A stretch of DNA of 64,000 bases from VRUE01 sp963707965 (GCA_963707965.1 CAVPRR010000003.1:186001-250000), one strand, 5' to 3'; positions 25,448 through 36,795 are shown, counted from the stretch's first letter. Notes: generated by a model not told the origin, from the sequence alone. Translations and numbers: made by a program.

Positions 25448-27694
25448 TCAAGCTCTGCTCTGACCATCGGGCGCTGGCGTGGTCCTGACCCCGGCCCGCA
25501 TCGCCAACTTGGGCCACGAGCCGGGGAAGGTGCGCTCGGCGTTGGCCCTCGTGGCGTCGGGCCAGTCTGGATGCGAGGTGGCGAGCAGGACGCCGTAGGC
25601 GTTGACCGCGTCGGCGAGCCGGGCCAGGAAGGCCAGCTTGGCGGCGTCGAAGCGGCCGCTCTTGCTGGCCTCGCCGATCCAGAGGCGCGGCCCGTCGGAG
25701 CGGAAGATGTCGACCTCCCAGCTCTCCCCCTCCGGCGTCGCCAGCGCCAGCTCGAAGCCGCGGCCGGCTGGCCGCGTCGCGCCCTCGAAATGCTCGCGCA
25801 CAGCCAGCAGCGGCAGCTCGCCGTCGTTGGCCAATAGCTGGAAGAGGACCTCGGCCATCCGGTAGCTGAGGACCGGCTCGTCGGTGTCAAACCAGGCCCG
25901 GCGGTCGGCGGGCTGCCTGAGGTCACAGCGCTCGCAGGTGAAGGCATCGGTGACGACGCCCGAGCGGTGCCAGGCCAGCTGCCGGCAACGGGCGCATTTC
26001 AAGACCACCCCCTGGGTCAGGACGCCGGCGTCCTGCAGCGGCCGCACGACTGCGGCGGCATCCTCGCCGAGCAGCTCCTCGAAATGCGCCCAGGTCAGGT
26101 AGCGACGGCGGTCGTGGCTCAGCTTCGGCCCCGGCGAGGGGTCCTCCCGGTAGGCGTCCAGCAGCTTCCGCACCGTCGGATCGAGCAGGGCGGCGCAGAG
26201 CGCGTCGAAGCCGCCGAACAGGTTCATCGACTCGCGCGCGTAGATCCCCTTGTCTGAGACCTCGCAGCTCCAGCCGCTCGGCTCGAGCACCGCGCCCAGC
26301 TGCTCGACGAGGTTCAAAGGACGCAGGTTGGGCCGCCGCACCGAGCCCTCCAGGCTGGCGCCGGAGAAGACGAGCGCGCCCATCGCGAAGTAGCTGACCC
26401 CCTGGCGCGAGGTGCGCGCGAGGCCGCTGTCGGCGGCGATCGCCGGTAACAGTCGCTCGCCGAGCGCGGGGTGGCGGATCGGCGTCCACTCCCGGCTGCT
26501 GACCTCGGAGATCCAGCGCATCTGCGTCTCCGGCGCGGTGCTCGGGCGACGGGGAATCGCCGTGTCGAGTTCCAGCACCTCACCCTCGAAGACCTGTGCG
26601 AGCTTGGAGCGGCCCTCGCTGTCGAGTCCGCTCAGGCGCAGGGGGTCCTCCGGAATCGCCTCGCGCCAGTCGCCGACCCGCGGTGCCCGCTGCCCGGCCA
26701 GACCCGCGAGCTCGGCCTGGGCGGACTTGCAACGCTCGGGGGCGGAGGTGCTGATCACCAGTACCTCGCGGTCTTCGGCCGCGGCGTCGTACTGAATCGC
26801 CCGGGCCACGCTGGAGACATAGTCGGCGTCTGCGGCCAGCCAGGACGGAAGCCACCAGGCCAGCCCGCCGAGCCGCTTCAGCGCGTAGAAGAGGGTGAAG
26901 TCCCAAGGGTCGTCGCCGACCACCACGCTGGCCGGCGCCTCGAATAGCGGCCGGCTTCGAAACAGGCCCAGGCCGACTTCGCCGAGCGCCCAAGGCGATG
27001 GCGGCTCGCCGGCGCTGCGGCGATCACGCAGGTATGCGCTCAGATCCTGGGCCCCGACCTGATATTCGCCGACGGCGATGCCGCGATCCCCGAGCCCAGC
27101 CACGAAAGCCTCCGACAGGCGTCCGCGCAGTGCCGTCGCCAGCAGCTGCTGTGCCCGTCCGAGCTCGGACGCCAGCGGGGTCCCGATTGCCTCGGGCAAC
27201 TCGGCGAAGTCGGCGACATCCGTGAACGGCCAGCCGGCCGAGCTCGACCCGTTGAAGCTCTCCAGGCGCTCACCGGCGAAGCGCGCCCGCAACGGTGCCA
27301 GTCGCTGCCTGATCACCTCGATCTGCTCAGGGCGCGGCTGCAGGTCAAGCACGACGTCATCGCGCGCGTCCGCGATGAATCGTTCACCCCCTTCCTTTCC
27401 AGCCAGCTTCTCCTCATAGCCGGCGATCGTCTCCGCGTAGAACTTCGGTTCCAGCCGCTCCATCTCCGCCAGCGTCGGCGCGTATACGACGAATGCGTCG
27501 GGATCGAAGACCTCGGCGAGAGTCCAGAAGACCTCCTGCTCGGTGAAGTCGGCGCTGAGCGGGAAGATCAGGTTTCCCGAGCCGCCCCAAAACCGCGTCT
27601 GCGCCGCCAGGGCGGCCTCGAACGTGGCCAGCCAAGAGACGCCATCAACGGTTGCTGGCGCCAGCAGGCCTAGGCGCGCCGGGCGTGCCGACAT
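25448..27694 (-). CDS. Large zinc-ribbon protein with C-terminal nuclease-like domain
   Basis: ATG 27694 is chosen over GTG 27739 and gives ~748 residues. The first 550 residues are unassigned. A zinc ribbon follows (CARCRQLAWH ... TCERC). The C-terminal ~130 residues have SWEVDIFRSDGPRLWIGEAS then KSGRF, with VDAAK-type helices behind it. This has the look of a PD-(D/E)XK or resolvase-like core (D, then ExxK rather than ExK). Big proteins with this ending occur in defence islands. It is probably co-transcribed with the DUF4238 gene. The function is unproven. Confidence 0.6.
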   Translation of the reverse strand: MSARPARLGLLAPATVDGVSWLATFEAALAAQTRFWGGSGNLIFPLSADFTEQEVFWTLAEVFDPDAFVVYAPTLAEMERLEPKFYAETIAGYEEKLAGKEGGERFIADARDDVVLDLQPRPEQIEVIRQRLAPLRARFAGERLESFNGSSSAGWPFTDVADFAELPEAIGTPLASELGRAQQLLATALRGRLSEAFVAGLGDRGIAVGEYQVGAQDLSAYLRDRRSAGEPPSPWALGEVGLGLFRSRPLFEAPASVVVGDDPWDFTLFYALKRLGGLAWWLPSWLAADADYVSSVARAIQYDAAAEDREVLVISTSAPERCKSAQAELAGLAGQRAPRVGDWREAIPEDPLRLSGLDSEGRSKLAQVFEGEVLELDTAIPRRPSTAPETQMRWISEVSSREWTPIRHPALGERLLPAIAADSGLARTSRQGVSYFAMGALVFSGASLEGSVRRPNLRPLNLVEQLGAVLEPSGWSCEVSDKGIYARESMNLFGGFDALCAALLDPTVRKLLDAYREDPSPGPKLSHDRRRYLTWAHFEELLGEDAAAVVRPLQDAGVLTQGVVLKCARCRQLAWHRSGVVTDAFTCERCDLRQPADRRAWFDTDEPVLSYRMAEVLFQLLANDGELPLLAVREHFEGATRPAGRGFELALATPEGESWEVDIFRSDGPRLWIGEASKSGRFDAAKLAFLARLADAVNAYGVLLATSHPDWPDATRANAERTFPGSWPKLAMRAGVRTTPAPDGQSRA

Positions 27695-27854
27695 TGCGAT
27701 CGGCAGATGCGACGGAGGCTGGCTGCCTTGCGCTGCCACGCCCTGACCCTAATGCCGCCCTGGTCGGTCGTCTCTGCCGCGCATCCCCACCAGCCGACCT
27801 GCCTCCCATTTCGCGGTGCCATCCTGCAGTTAAATCGGAGGGCTCCGGTGCTTG

Positions 27855-27997
27855 AAGCCCGATGAGCGCACGGCGCTGATCCTCAGGCCGTCGGCTTCTC
27901 CTACCGCGAGATCGCCCAGCGCCGCGACTGGACCTACACGAAGGTCAACTGCTGCATCGCCGAGGGCGGGGCGGCGCTGCGCGTAGTCACCGCTTAA
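27855..27997 (+). pseudogene. Sigma-70 region 4 remnant
   Basis: A fragment reads DERTALILR, then after a one-base frame change AVGFSYREIAQRRDWTYTKV and NCCIAEGGAALR, ending at TAA 27995-27997. It matches the region-4 helix-turn-helix of a sigma factor-like family common in Thermoleophilia. No upstream domain is present and the frame is broken. Confidence 0.5.
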
Positions 27998-28133
27998 TCA
28001 CGCCCCTGCCCGACCTACCTGCGATTCAAGTCCGCCGATCTGGATGTCAAAGGCGTGCAGCGTCCCACCCGAGGGGCTTCGGGGTTTCAGTTAGCCAAGA
28101 TCGCCGGGTTCTCATTCATCTCCTAACTAAGTG

Positions 28134-28163
28134 TTGACTACTCGGTGAGTACTGCGGTATACA
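28134..28163 (+). promoter_or_regulatory. Candidate sigma-70 promoter with embedded palindrome
   Basis: TTGACT at 28134-28139 and TATACA at 28158-28163 are 18 bp apart, close to consensus and about 50 bp before the next gene. TACTC-GGT-GAGTA forms a palindrome within the spacer, a natural place for a repressor. Confidence 0.55.
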
Positions 28164-28211
28164 ACGCGCATCGCTGACCGGATCATCATTCCCATCTATG
28201 GACCCCGGGGG

Positions 28212-28650
28212 TTGAGGTACGCCGAGCATGACCTGATTGTTCCGCGGTTGGAGGTACCAGTCGCAGAGCCCCCAGATGTGCCGAGCTTCTCCGCGGTCAC
28301 CGGTGGAACCGGTTCGCGAGCGGCCTACTCGGTCGGAGCCAGCTCCCAGGCCTCTGTCTCCATGGCCCAGGCCGGAACGGCCGTGGGAAATCGATGTCGT
28401 CGCAGGTCTCTCGCCGCTGCGTCGACCCAAGCCAAATATCGTTTACTTCGCTGGTGTTGACCTCGTCAACTCCGGTCACGCCTTCATCGAGGGCGAGGGC
28501 GAGGATTTTCCCGAGATTCAGCACACCGGCGCCATCGTGGCCATCGAGGCGGCATCGTTCCTCCCGCATGAGACGTTCGAGGTTCTGCGCGAGTGGGCGG
28601 AGGAGCTGCGGGTGGACGCCCTACCGGTCTATGTTCGACGGCTCGGCTAG
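28212..28650 (+). pseudogene. Small hypothetical protein split by a frameshift
   Basis: From TTG 28212 the frame reads RYAEHDLIVPRLEVPVAEPP and VGASSQASVSMAQAG. After about 28385 coding moves to another frame: PWEIDVVAGLSPLRRPKPNI and VYFAGVDLVNSGHAFIEGEG, ending RRLG at 28650. Together they would make a ~145-residue protein behind a good promoter. The family is not known. Its end overlaps the next gene by 20 bp. Confidence 0.45.
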
Positions 28651-29500
28651 TCAGGCGTCTCAAGCGGCTGTGCAGTATCGAACGGCCATCGATGCCTACA
28701 GGTCGATCGCCAAATGGGTCATTTCGTCGTTTGGAGCGGTCGCCGCCGCCCTAGTGGTCGGCGTGCAGCTAACCTCCCTGGGTGAGCTTCACGGCTGGCG
28801 CCTCCACTTGGCGTTCGTGAGCGTGGCCGTCGTATTCGGTTGCGTACTGACCATCATGGCCGTCGCGTCTCGCCTACTCGTCCCGTTGCGGGTGAACTAC
28901 CGGGGCTTCGCCAAGGGTCGCGAGTTCGGGCCTCTGCGCAAGGCGCTGAAGCAAGACAACTCGGATTTAGAGAATGAAGCTGACACTGCCGCAGCCTTGG
29001 CAGAGAAGTTCGAGACCCTGCGTTCGGAGCTGCGAGCAACGAGGCGGAAACATGAAGAAGATTCAAGCGCCATCACCGAGCAGGCGGTCAAAGACGCGGA
29101 ACAAGATGTCGCCATCGTCTACGAACATGTGATGAGAATCAGCTGGCTGGGCCGTTTCCTCCGAACGAAGCAAATTTACCGACAGACCATGGCCGTGCTA
29201 TACGTGGCTGTCGTGATCGCGGCGGCCGGGGCGATCGGCTTTGCCTACTTCTCCAGTCCTCCCGCTGAAGACCCTTCCTCAAAGCATGCGCAGGTGCACG
29301 TAACCGTCGGCGGCCCGCGGCTGCTCGATTGGCCGCGGTCGTGCGCGAGGCTCTACTTTGCGCTCGACAAGCTCGCGGCCGCCGAGCCGCGTGTGGGTCC
29401 GCTCTGGCCTGCGGGCTCGCTGAGCAAATGGGACCGCACCTGTGGTCTGCGAAGCAAGGGGGACGTGGAGCGCGCCCTCGAATTCCTTGGTCGCCGTTAG
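28631..29500 (+). CDS. Three-TM protein with coiled coil
   Basis: ATG 28631 (MFDGSASQASQAAVQYRTAI) gives ~289 residues; the frame before it is an Arg/Ser-rich shadow. Two TM helices come early (VISSFGAVAAALVVGVQLTS and LHLAFVSVAVVFGCVLTIMA). A long charged coiled coil follows (DLENEADTAAALAEKFETLR ... DAEQDVAIVYEHV), then a third TM helix (MAVLYVAVVIAAAGAIGFAY) and an exported or cytosolic tail. The layout recalls SLATT-like small membrane proteins, although no such domain can be claimed. It precedes the NLR-like gene on the same strand. Confidence 0.6.
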   Translation: MFDGSASQASQAAVQYRTAIDAYRSIAKWVISSFGAVAAALVVGVQLTSLGELHGWRLHLAFVSVAVVFGCVLTIMAVASRLLVPLRVNYRGFAKGREFGPLRKALKQDNSDLENEADTAAALAEKFETLRSELRATRRKHEEDSSAITEQAVKDAEQDVAIVYEHVMRISWLGRFLRTKQIYRQTMAVLYVAVVIAAAGAIGFAYFSSPPAEDPSSKHAQVHVTVGGPRLLDWPRSCARLYFALDKLAAAEPRVGPLWPAGSLSKWDRTCGLRSKGDVERALEFLGRR

Positions 29501-29613
29501 CGCCGCCGTCTCGGTTTCTTAAATCGTCACCTCGCGTTGTCGAAGCCCGACCAGCGAACCGCCCTGCTCTGCTCGGCCTCTGGCACAAGCTCGTTCAAGC
29601 CCGATCGTGAGGT

Positions 29614-29760
29614 TCAGCCCCCAGGGAAGTACCGACGACCCTGCTTCTTGACCTCTTTCTCCGGGTCGCCGACACCCGGTAGAGGTAGTTCGCTTGATCT
29701 TCATCGCCTTGGCGATCTCCGAGGCGCCGATGCCCCACGTACGGTCGCCGGGTCGAGCCG
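29614..29760 (-). pseudogene. Degenerate winged-helix gene fragment
   Basis: On the minus strand GASEIAKAMKIK is followed in a second frame by ANYLYRV and in a third by EKEVKKQGRRYFPGG and a stop at 29614. Together they spell a winged helix of the type EIA..M.IkpNYLYRVLP..EGkVkkqGRG. Two or more frame changes make it non-functional as read. It lies in the 360-bp gap before the NLR-like gene, whose promoter must also be there. Confidence 0.45.
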
Positions 29761-31963
29761 GAGTAAACCCATCATGGATCCCTGCCCCGAGCTGGGCAGA
29801 CAAGGCCAGGAGAAGAGGGCAATTTGTGACTCAACCCTCTCTGGCCTTAGTCTTACGCGCGCGTGGAAGAGCACGACAGGGCAGAACAGTCGAAGCCGGT
29901 GGGGGACACGGGATCCGACTTCGCTGCGGGCACTCATCACAACGAGGTCAGCGGAGCCGTTGATGGTCCCGTCGTTCAGGCGCGCGACATTGCGAACCTT
30001 CACATCCACCAGGCCGTCTCGAAGCTGCCGGTCCCAAGGCAACTCCCCCCGAGGCCGCCACGGTTCGTCAATCGGAAGAGCGAGGTCGAACGGCTCGACC
30101 AGCTGATCGCCAGTCCGAAAGAGAACGAAACGCCGCCGGTGGTTCTGGTCGTCGGCACGGCCGGAGTGGGGAAGAGCGCGACCAGTAAGTACTGGGCCCA
30201 TCTCAATAGCACGCGCTTCCCCGACGGCCAGCTCTACTCGGATTTTGCCGAGCTGCGGCATCATGGAGGCGTCAGCGTCAATGACGTATTGGGCGGCTTC
30301 CTGCGTGCGCTGGGTCTGGGGGAAGAGGTGATCCCCGCCGAGCTGGCCGAGCGCACGGCCCTTTTTCGCTCGCGGGTAGCCGACCGGCGCCTTCTAGTCA
30401 TGCTCGACGACGTCGACCAGGCGGCTCAGGTGAGCCCGCTGATCCCCGGGGGTGCGAACTGCGCAGTGGTGGTGACGAGCCGGGCGCCGCTCGACGAGCT
30501 GGTGACTCTGCACGGAGCCGCGGCCGTCCGGCTGAAGCCGCTCGATCCGCCGAGTTCGGAGGAGCTCTTGGCGAGCATGGTCGGGCAGTCACGCGTTCGG
30601 GCCGAGCCCGAAGCGGTCGCAGAGCTCGCGCGGATCTGCGGAGGCCTGCCGGTCGCGCTACGCATCTGTGGAGCCGAGCTGGCAGGGCCGCGGGAGGAAA
30701 AGCCGATCTCATGGCTGACCAAGCGCTTGGCTGACGAGGACTCGCGGCTACAGCGGCTCTCCTACGGCCCGGGCCATTCGCTGCAGGCGGTTTTCGATGA
30801 TGCCTACCGCGCGCTGCCGCACGCCGAGGCCGCCTTCTACCGGCGGCTCGGGCTCCACCCTGGGCCCAACTTCACGGCACCCATCGCGGCGATCGCGAGC
30901 GATACCGACATCGAGCAGGCGGAGGACTTGCTGGACGACCTTTGCCAGGCACACCTCGTCGAAGACCGGGGCGAGCGTTTCCGTTTCCACGAGCTGCTGC
31001 GCGCGCACGCGTGCCAAGTGGCAGAGCGCGACGAGACTGCCGACGCGCAGGAGGGCGCCGTGCGAGCAGTTGTTGCCTTCCTCGTCGGCGCGGCGCAGCG
31101 AATGGACCATGCGATCACGCCGGACAGGCTTCGAATCGCCCCGCCGCCGCCGCCGACTGGCGAGCCCAACTTCGACTCGCCTGCCGAGGCTCTGATCTGG
31201 TTCGAGGAGGAACGCCCCAACCTCCTCGCCGTCGTCCGCGCCGCCAACGAGAGTGGGCTCGACGAAGAGGTATGGAGACTGGCGGAGGCGATGTGGATCG
31301 CCTACGGAAACCACAAGCACTTCGACGAGGCTCGAGAGGTCTACTCCCTCGGGACCGAGTCGGCCCGGGAAGCCGAAAACCCAGAGGCAGAGGCCCGCAT
31401 GCGCCAACAGCTCGCGCGGGCTCAGATTGATCTCAAGCGCTACGACGAAGCCGAGCGGGAACTGGGGGTGGCTGAGCGGCTTGCCGCAGGCACCTCGAAT
31501 CTAATGCTGCAGGCTTCGGTCGTCGAGTTCATCGGCCTGTTGCACTTCAATCGCGGGGCGTACCCCGCCGCGATCGCAAGCCTGGAGCGCTCCTGCTCGG
31601 CCTTCGGCGCGATCGGCTATCAGCGCGGGGTTGTGTTGCAGGAGTATCTGCTCGGCAGGTCGTTCACCGCGATGGGGAAGCCCCGCGATGCGGTCTGCCA
31701 CCTCCTCAGTGCGCGCGAGCTCGTCGACCAAGAGGGCGACGCACTGACCTACGGCCGTGTGCTGATTCGTCTCGGGGAAGCCCAATTGGCTGCCAAGGAC
31801 GCGGCGAGCGCCGCCTCCTCGTTTCGTCAGGGGGCCTCAGTAATGAGCCAGCACGAAGCGCCGCAGTACGCGGCGCTCGCCCTTGAGGGCATGGCCAACG
31901 TCTGTCGCCAAAAATCCAACCGAGCCGGCGAGATCGAGCACCTCTCCGCTGCCCTAGACATTT

Positions 31964-33720
<1,757 letters not shown>

Positions 33721-33721
<1 letters not shown>

Positions 33722-34092
33722 CAGCCGAAGCTAATCGGTCCGTTGAAGTCTCGACCCTGCACCACGGGCCCAGATGCGCCGCTGACCTCGTTGACGGTTT
33801 GGGACTGATCGAGGTGAACCCGCGCTTGGCTGATCCAGAGCCTCAGCTCCTCGCCGAACTCGGGGTCGCTCTTTGCCGTGATCGCCAGGTAGGCGGCGAT
33901 CCGCTCGCTGTCGGCCGACTCGGGCTGGGCGATCATGCGCTCGATCTCCGGCGATGGCGGCTTGCGTTCGGCCGCCTTGCGCAGCAGGCGGCCGAGGCCG
34001 GCGATGGCGGCGCTGCCCGCTGCCTCGCCAGCGCCGCCGAACAGGCCGCCGATCACGGAGGCGAGCGAGGCGACAGAGACCGAGTCAACCAT
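33721..34092 (-). CDS. Small putative membrane-active effector with C-terminal amyloid-type motif
   Basis: The 123-residue protein starts with a hydrophobic, Gly/Ala-rich stretch (ASVIGGLFGGAGEAAGSAAI, then AGLGRLL) that could insert into membranes. A helical middle follows (PEIERMIAQPESADSERIAA, then EELRLWISQARVHL). Residues 101-123 read NEVSGASGPVVQGRDFNGPI. This tail matches the N-terminal motif of the NLR-like protein (NEVSGA.xGPVVQxRD in both). The layout fits the small helical effectors (Bell-type) paired with NLRs through amyloid motifs in actinobacteria and other multicellular bacteria. Its stop overlaps the start of the transferase gene. Toxicity is inferred. Confidence 0.75.
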
Positions 34093-34212
34093 CTTGGATA
34101 TTCCTCAGCATTTCAGGTAGGGCAAAATATAGTCGGCGAGAGAACCCGCGCGTGAGTCGCCAAGTCTCTACTTGAGCTCAGCGCCCATCGAATGCCGCGA
34201 GGGGGAGAGCAC

Positions 34213-35163
34213 GTGCAAAGCGTCGGCCTCGGATCGTTGCGGGTCTCGGCCCAAGGGCTTGGCTGTATGGGAATGAGCGAGCACTACGGACCGACGGATT
34301 GGGACTCCGCACTGGCGACGATACAGCGCGCCCTTGAGCTTGGAGTCACGTTCCTCGACACCGCCGACGTCTATGGGATGGGCCACAATGAGGTACTCGT
34401 CGGCCGCGCGATCAGCGGCCACCGAGACGAGGTTCAGCTGGCGACGAAGTTCGGCATCGATCGAATGCGGAGCAGCGAGGGGCGACGTGCCCGCGGTGAA
34501 GCCAGCTATGTGCGACGGGCGTGCGACGCGTCGCTACTGCGACTCGGGGTCGAATTCATCGACCTCTACTACCTTCATCGTCCCCCCGAAGATGTGGAGA
34601 TCGAGGAGACGGTCGGTGCGATGTCGGAGCTGGTCGCAGCGGGCAAGGTGAAACACCTCGGCCTCTCCGAGGTCGATGCCCGGCAACTGCAACTGGCGCA
34701 CTCGGTGCACCCGATCGCGGCGGTGCAGAGCGAGTATTCATTGTGGACGCGCGATGTCGAGGTCATTGTCCCGACAATGTCGGAGCTTGGCGTCGGATTA
34801 GTCCCCTTCGCCCCGCTGGGTCGCGGCTTTCTCACGGGCGCGCTCGATGTCACAGAAATATCGTCGAACGACGGTCGCCGCCGTCTTCCGCGCTTTCAGA
34901 CAGAGGCGGCGTATGCCAACCTGCCGATTGTCGAAACCATTCGGCGCGTCGCCGCGGGGGCCGACGCCCACCCCGCACAGGTGACCCTTGCCTGGGTGCG
35001 TGCGCAGACCGAGCGACTCGGCGTTCCGATCGTGCCCATTCCCGGTACCAAGCGAGTGCGCTGGCTCGAACAGAATGTCGGCGCGCTCGATCTCAAGCTT
35101 TCGGAGGTGGATCTCGCTGCACTCGACCCACTCGCAGAGCGGGTCAAGGGCGAGCGTTATTGA
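34213..35163 (+). CDS. Aldo/keto reductase
   Basis: GTG 34213, preceded by GGGGGAGAG, gives ~316 residues; ATG 34192 is possible. The typical AKR13/tas-like start SLRVSAQGLGCMGMSEHYG is present. The catalytic tetrad is visible as Asp and Tyr in FLDTADVYG, Lys in LATKFG and His in YYLHRP. The NADPH site includes VPIVPIPGTKRVRWLEQN. It would reduce an aldehyde or ketone with NADPH. It is monocistronic and unrelated in function to its neighbours. Confidence 0.93.
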   Translation: MQSVGLGSLRVSAQGLGCMGMSEHYGPTDWDSALATIQRALELGVTFLDTADVYGMGHNEVLVGRAISGHRDEVQLATKFGIDRMRSSEGRRARGEASYVRRACDASLLRLGVEFIDLYYLHRPPEDVEIEETVGAMSELVAAGKVKHLGLSEVDARQLQLAHSVHPIAAVQSEYSLWTRDVEVIVPTMSELGVGLVPFAPLGRGFLTGALDVTEISSNDGRRRLPRFQTEAAYANLPIVETIRRVAAGADAHPAQVTLAWVRAQTERLGVPIVPIPGTKRVRWLEQNVGALDLKLSEVDLAALDPLAERVKGERY

Positions 35164-35673
35164 GATCAGAGATTCCACCTCCTCGACCCTGCCCCGCGGG
35201 GCGAGGGGCTGGGGCGGAGGGTTAACTCCAGCTCCGCGAGGGGTATCGCCCAAGCGGACGGCCTCTTTTTTGGGCGCCCTCGCCGGAATCCGCCCAGTCC
35301 GTAGACGTTCTCTCTGCTATTTGTAGACGCCACCCTCGAAATCCTCTAAGCTGCACCGACCTGTTGCGGTAGGGCCCACTGCAACGGTCGATCTTCCCCA
35401 ATCAAAACGGCGACTTTCCCAGGTCGACCGGGGGACTGATCACAAGCAGGAGGCGCCGCCCTCTCCCTGGGGGCGACGTCAGTAAGGCACAAGCGGCTCG
35501 GTCGTCGATCCCTAATGACGCCCGGCCCTTGTGCTGTGCTCGCATTTTCCAGTTGGGGGAATCTCCTGGGCACCAGTCCCATCGCAAAAGCCCCTCAAAC
35601 CCCTTCTCGTCGATTCGACAATGGCCCGGCCCCCACCAGCGAGGCCAAGCCAGCAATAGACCCGACCGCAGCG
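35164..35673. other. Gene-less stretch with a repeat unit
   Basis: About 510 bp without a credible gene. It contains a 12-bp palindrome GCCCCGCGGGGC near 35190 that may end the reductase transcript. At 35514-35544 it has a ~31-nt sequence (TGACGCCCGGC...) that recurs at 37187-37217 beside another toxin-antitoxin gene. Confidence 0.5.
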
Positions 35674-35883
35674 CTAACGGGCCAACCGCTCCAGAACTCG
35701 CTGGTTGTCCTCCACCAGCTTGCTGAGGCGAGCCTGGAACTTCTTATCTTTGCGCCGCGCGTCGATGTGCTGGTCGATCGCATCGCGCACGGCCTCCGAG
35801 ACGGGTACGCCATCGGCACGGGCCACAGCCTCGAGCTCGGCGGCCTTCTCCTCTGGAAGGCGCATCGTGAAAGCCTTGGTCAT
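35674..35883 (-). CDS. Ribbon-helix-helix antitoxin-like protein
   Basis: The 69-residue protein has an N-terminal MTKAFTMRLPEEKAAELEAV followed by VSEAVRDAIDQHI, the beta-strand/helix/helix pattern of CopG/Arc-type repressors. The basic C-terminal helix (KDKKFQARLSKLVEDNQRVL) could bind a toxin. It is divergent from the Doc-like toxin gene, an uncommon arrangement. Palindromes in the shared intergenic region are likely operators. Confidence 0.75.
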   Translation of the reverse strand: MTKAFTMRLPEEKAAELEAVARADGVPVSEAVRDAIDQHIDARRKDKKFQARLSKLVEDNQRVLERLAR

Positions 35884-35912
35884 CGTTCAGTCCTGGTCAG
35901 GGTGTTAGGTGT

Positions 35913-35962
35913 CTACTGGACAGTAGCCACCGCAACTCTCTATGTCAAGGTATCTTGATACC
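35913..35962. promoter_or_regulatory. Palindromic operators between RHH and doc-like genes
   Basis: CTACTG-GA-CAGTAG (35913-35926) is a perfect inverted repeat in the middle of the divergent intergenic region. GGTATC-TT-GATACC (35949-35962) is a second one and covers the TTG start of the toxin gene. Both fit sites for a dimeric ribbon-helix-helix repressor. Confidence 0.6.
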
Positions 35963-36401
35963 GGCAAGCGCCATCGACGAACAGATTGACATAGCCGACT
36001 TTCTTGTGATCGCCGAACGCGTGCTGGACGTCGACGCGAAATCGCTCCAGGGAGCTACCAGGCTGGAGGAGGCGGAGTCGGCTCTGGCGGCACCGTTTGC
36101 AGGCTTTGGCGATGCCCTTTTCTACCCCGATCCGATCCAGCGCGCGGCGATTGTCTGCTCGCGGATCATCCGCAACCACCCGCTCCCCGACGGCAACAAG
36201 CGCACCGCCTATCTCTGCATGCTCGTCCAGCTCGAACAGGCCGGTTTGACCTTCGAGCATCCCGAGGACGACCAGGACGTGACCGCGGACGTGATCGAAG
36301 CGCTCGCGGCAAACGAGCTCTCCGAGGAGGAATTCGTGGAGTGGGTGCGAGAGCACACGGCAGCAACGAAGTCAGCGGACTCGGCCGATGCCGATCAATA
36401 A
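35955..36401 (+). CDS. doc: Doc-type Fic toxin
   Basis: The 148-residue protein has the death-on-curing layout: helix DFLVIAERVLDVDAKSLQGA, then RNHPLPDGNKRTAYLCMLVQ. The motif carries Lys in place of the second Gly and lacks the final Arg of AMP-transferring Fic proteins. This is the Doc type, which in phage P1 phosphorylates EF-Tu. TTG 35955 with AAGG upstream is the likely start. The partner antitoxin is presumably the divergent RHH gene, because no antitoxin gene precedes it on the same strand. Confidence 0.85.
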   Translation: MIPASAIDEQIDIADFLVIAERVLDVDAKSLQGATRLEEAESALAAPFAGFGDALFYPDPIQRAAIVCSRIIRNHPLPDGNKRTAYLCMLVQLEQAGLTFEHPEDDQDVTADVIEALAANELSEEEFVEWVREHTAATKSADSADADQ

Positions 36402-36425
36402 GCCGATGCCATGGCTATCCGGCTC

Positions 36426-36720
36426 CGTCAGCTGCCGCGCTCGTCGTATCGGACTTTGACCCCGTCCTGATGGGGAAAAAGTCGGCAGCGATCGCGATTC
36501 TGTCGGTTCCGGGTGTGCGCATCCGACTTTGGCCGTGCTGGAGCAGGGAAAAGGCGGACACCTCACCGTGCTCGGTCTCGCCCCACCAAGTCCCTGAGAC
36601 GCTTGAGGTAGGGATAGTCGGCGAGGACCTCACCTCACCCCACCCGCGCCCGCGCCAGCTCCTCCCCCGCCGCCTCTTCGCCGAAGTAGGCGGCGACGAT
36701 CATCCCCGCCAGTTCGGGAT
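36426..36720. repeat. Direct repeat copy A (~295 bp)
   Basis: This copy is about 85-90% identical to 38442-38735 (blocks such as TATCGGACTTTGACC, GAGCAGGGAAAAGGCGGACA and TAGGGATAGTCGGCGAGGA are shared). The two copies flank the XRE gene and the MbcA-like/RES pair. It includes the 3' end of a TetR gene. Confidence 0.85.
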
Positions 36721-36727
36721 CTCCTTC
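36635..36727 (-). pseudogene. 3' fragment of a TetR-family gene
   Basis: Reading from 36727 on the minus strand gives ELAGMIVAAYFGEEAAGEEL then ARARVG and a stop at 36635. This matches the C-terminus of the TetR protein at 38649-39359 (ELAQMVVAAYFGEEAAREEL, ARVG). The rest of the gene is missing, so this is the left relic of a duplication. Confidence 0.75.
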
Positions 36728-36749
36728 GATGTCCGGGCTCTTGTGCCGC

Positions 36750-36769
36750 CGATAATAGGTTTGTTATCG
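36750..36769. promoter_or_regulatory. Operator-like inverted repeat before the XRE gene
   Basis: CGATAA (36750-36755) and TTATCG (36764-36769) form a perfect inverted repeat 27 bp before the start. It overlaps an AT-rich likely promoter and is suited to autorepression by the XRE protein. Confidence 0.5.
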
Positions 36770-36795
36770 TGCCTCTTGAACCTAAGGAGAACGAG

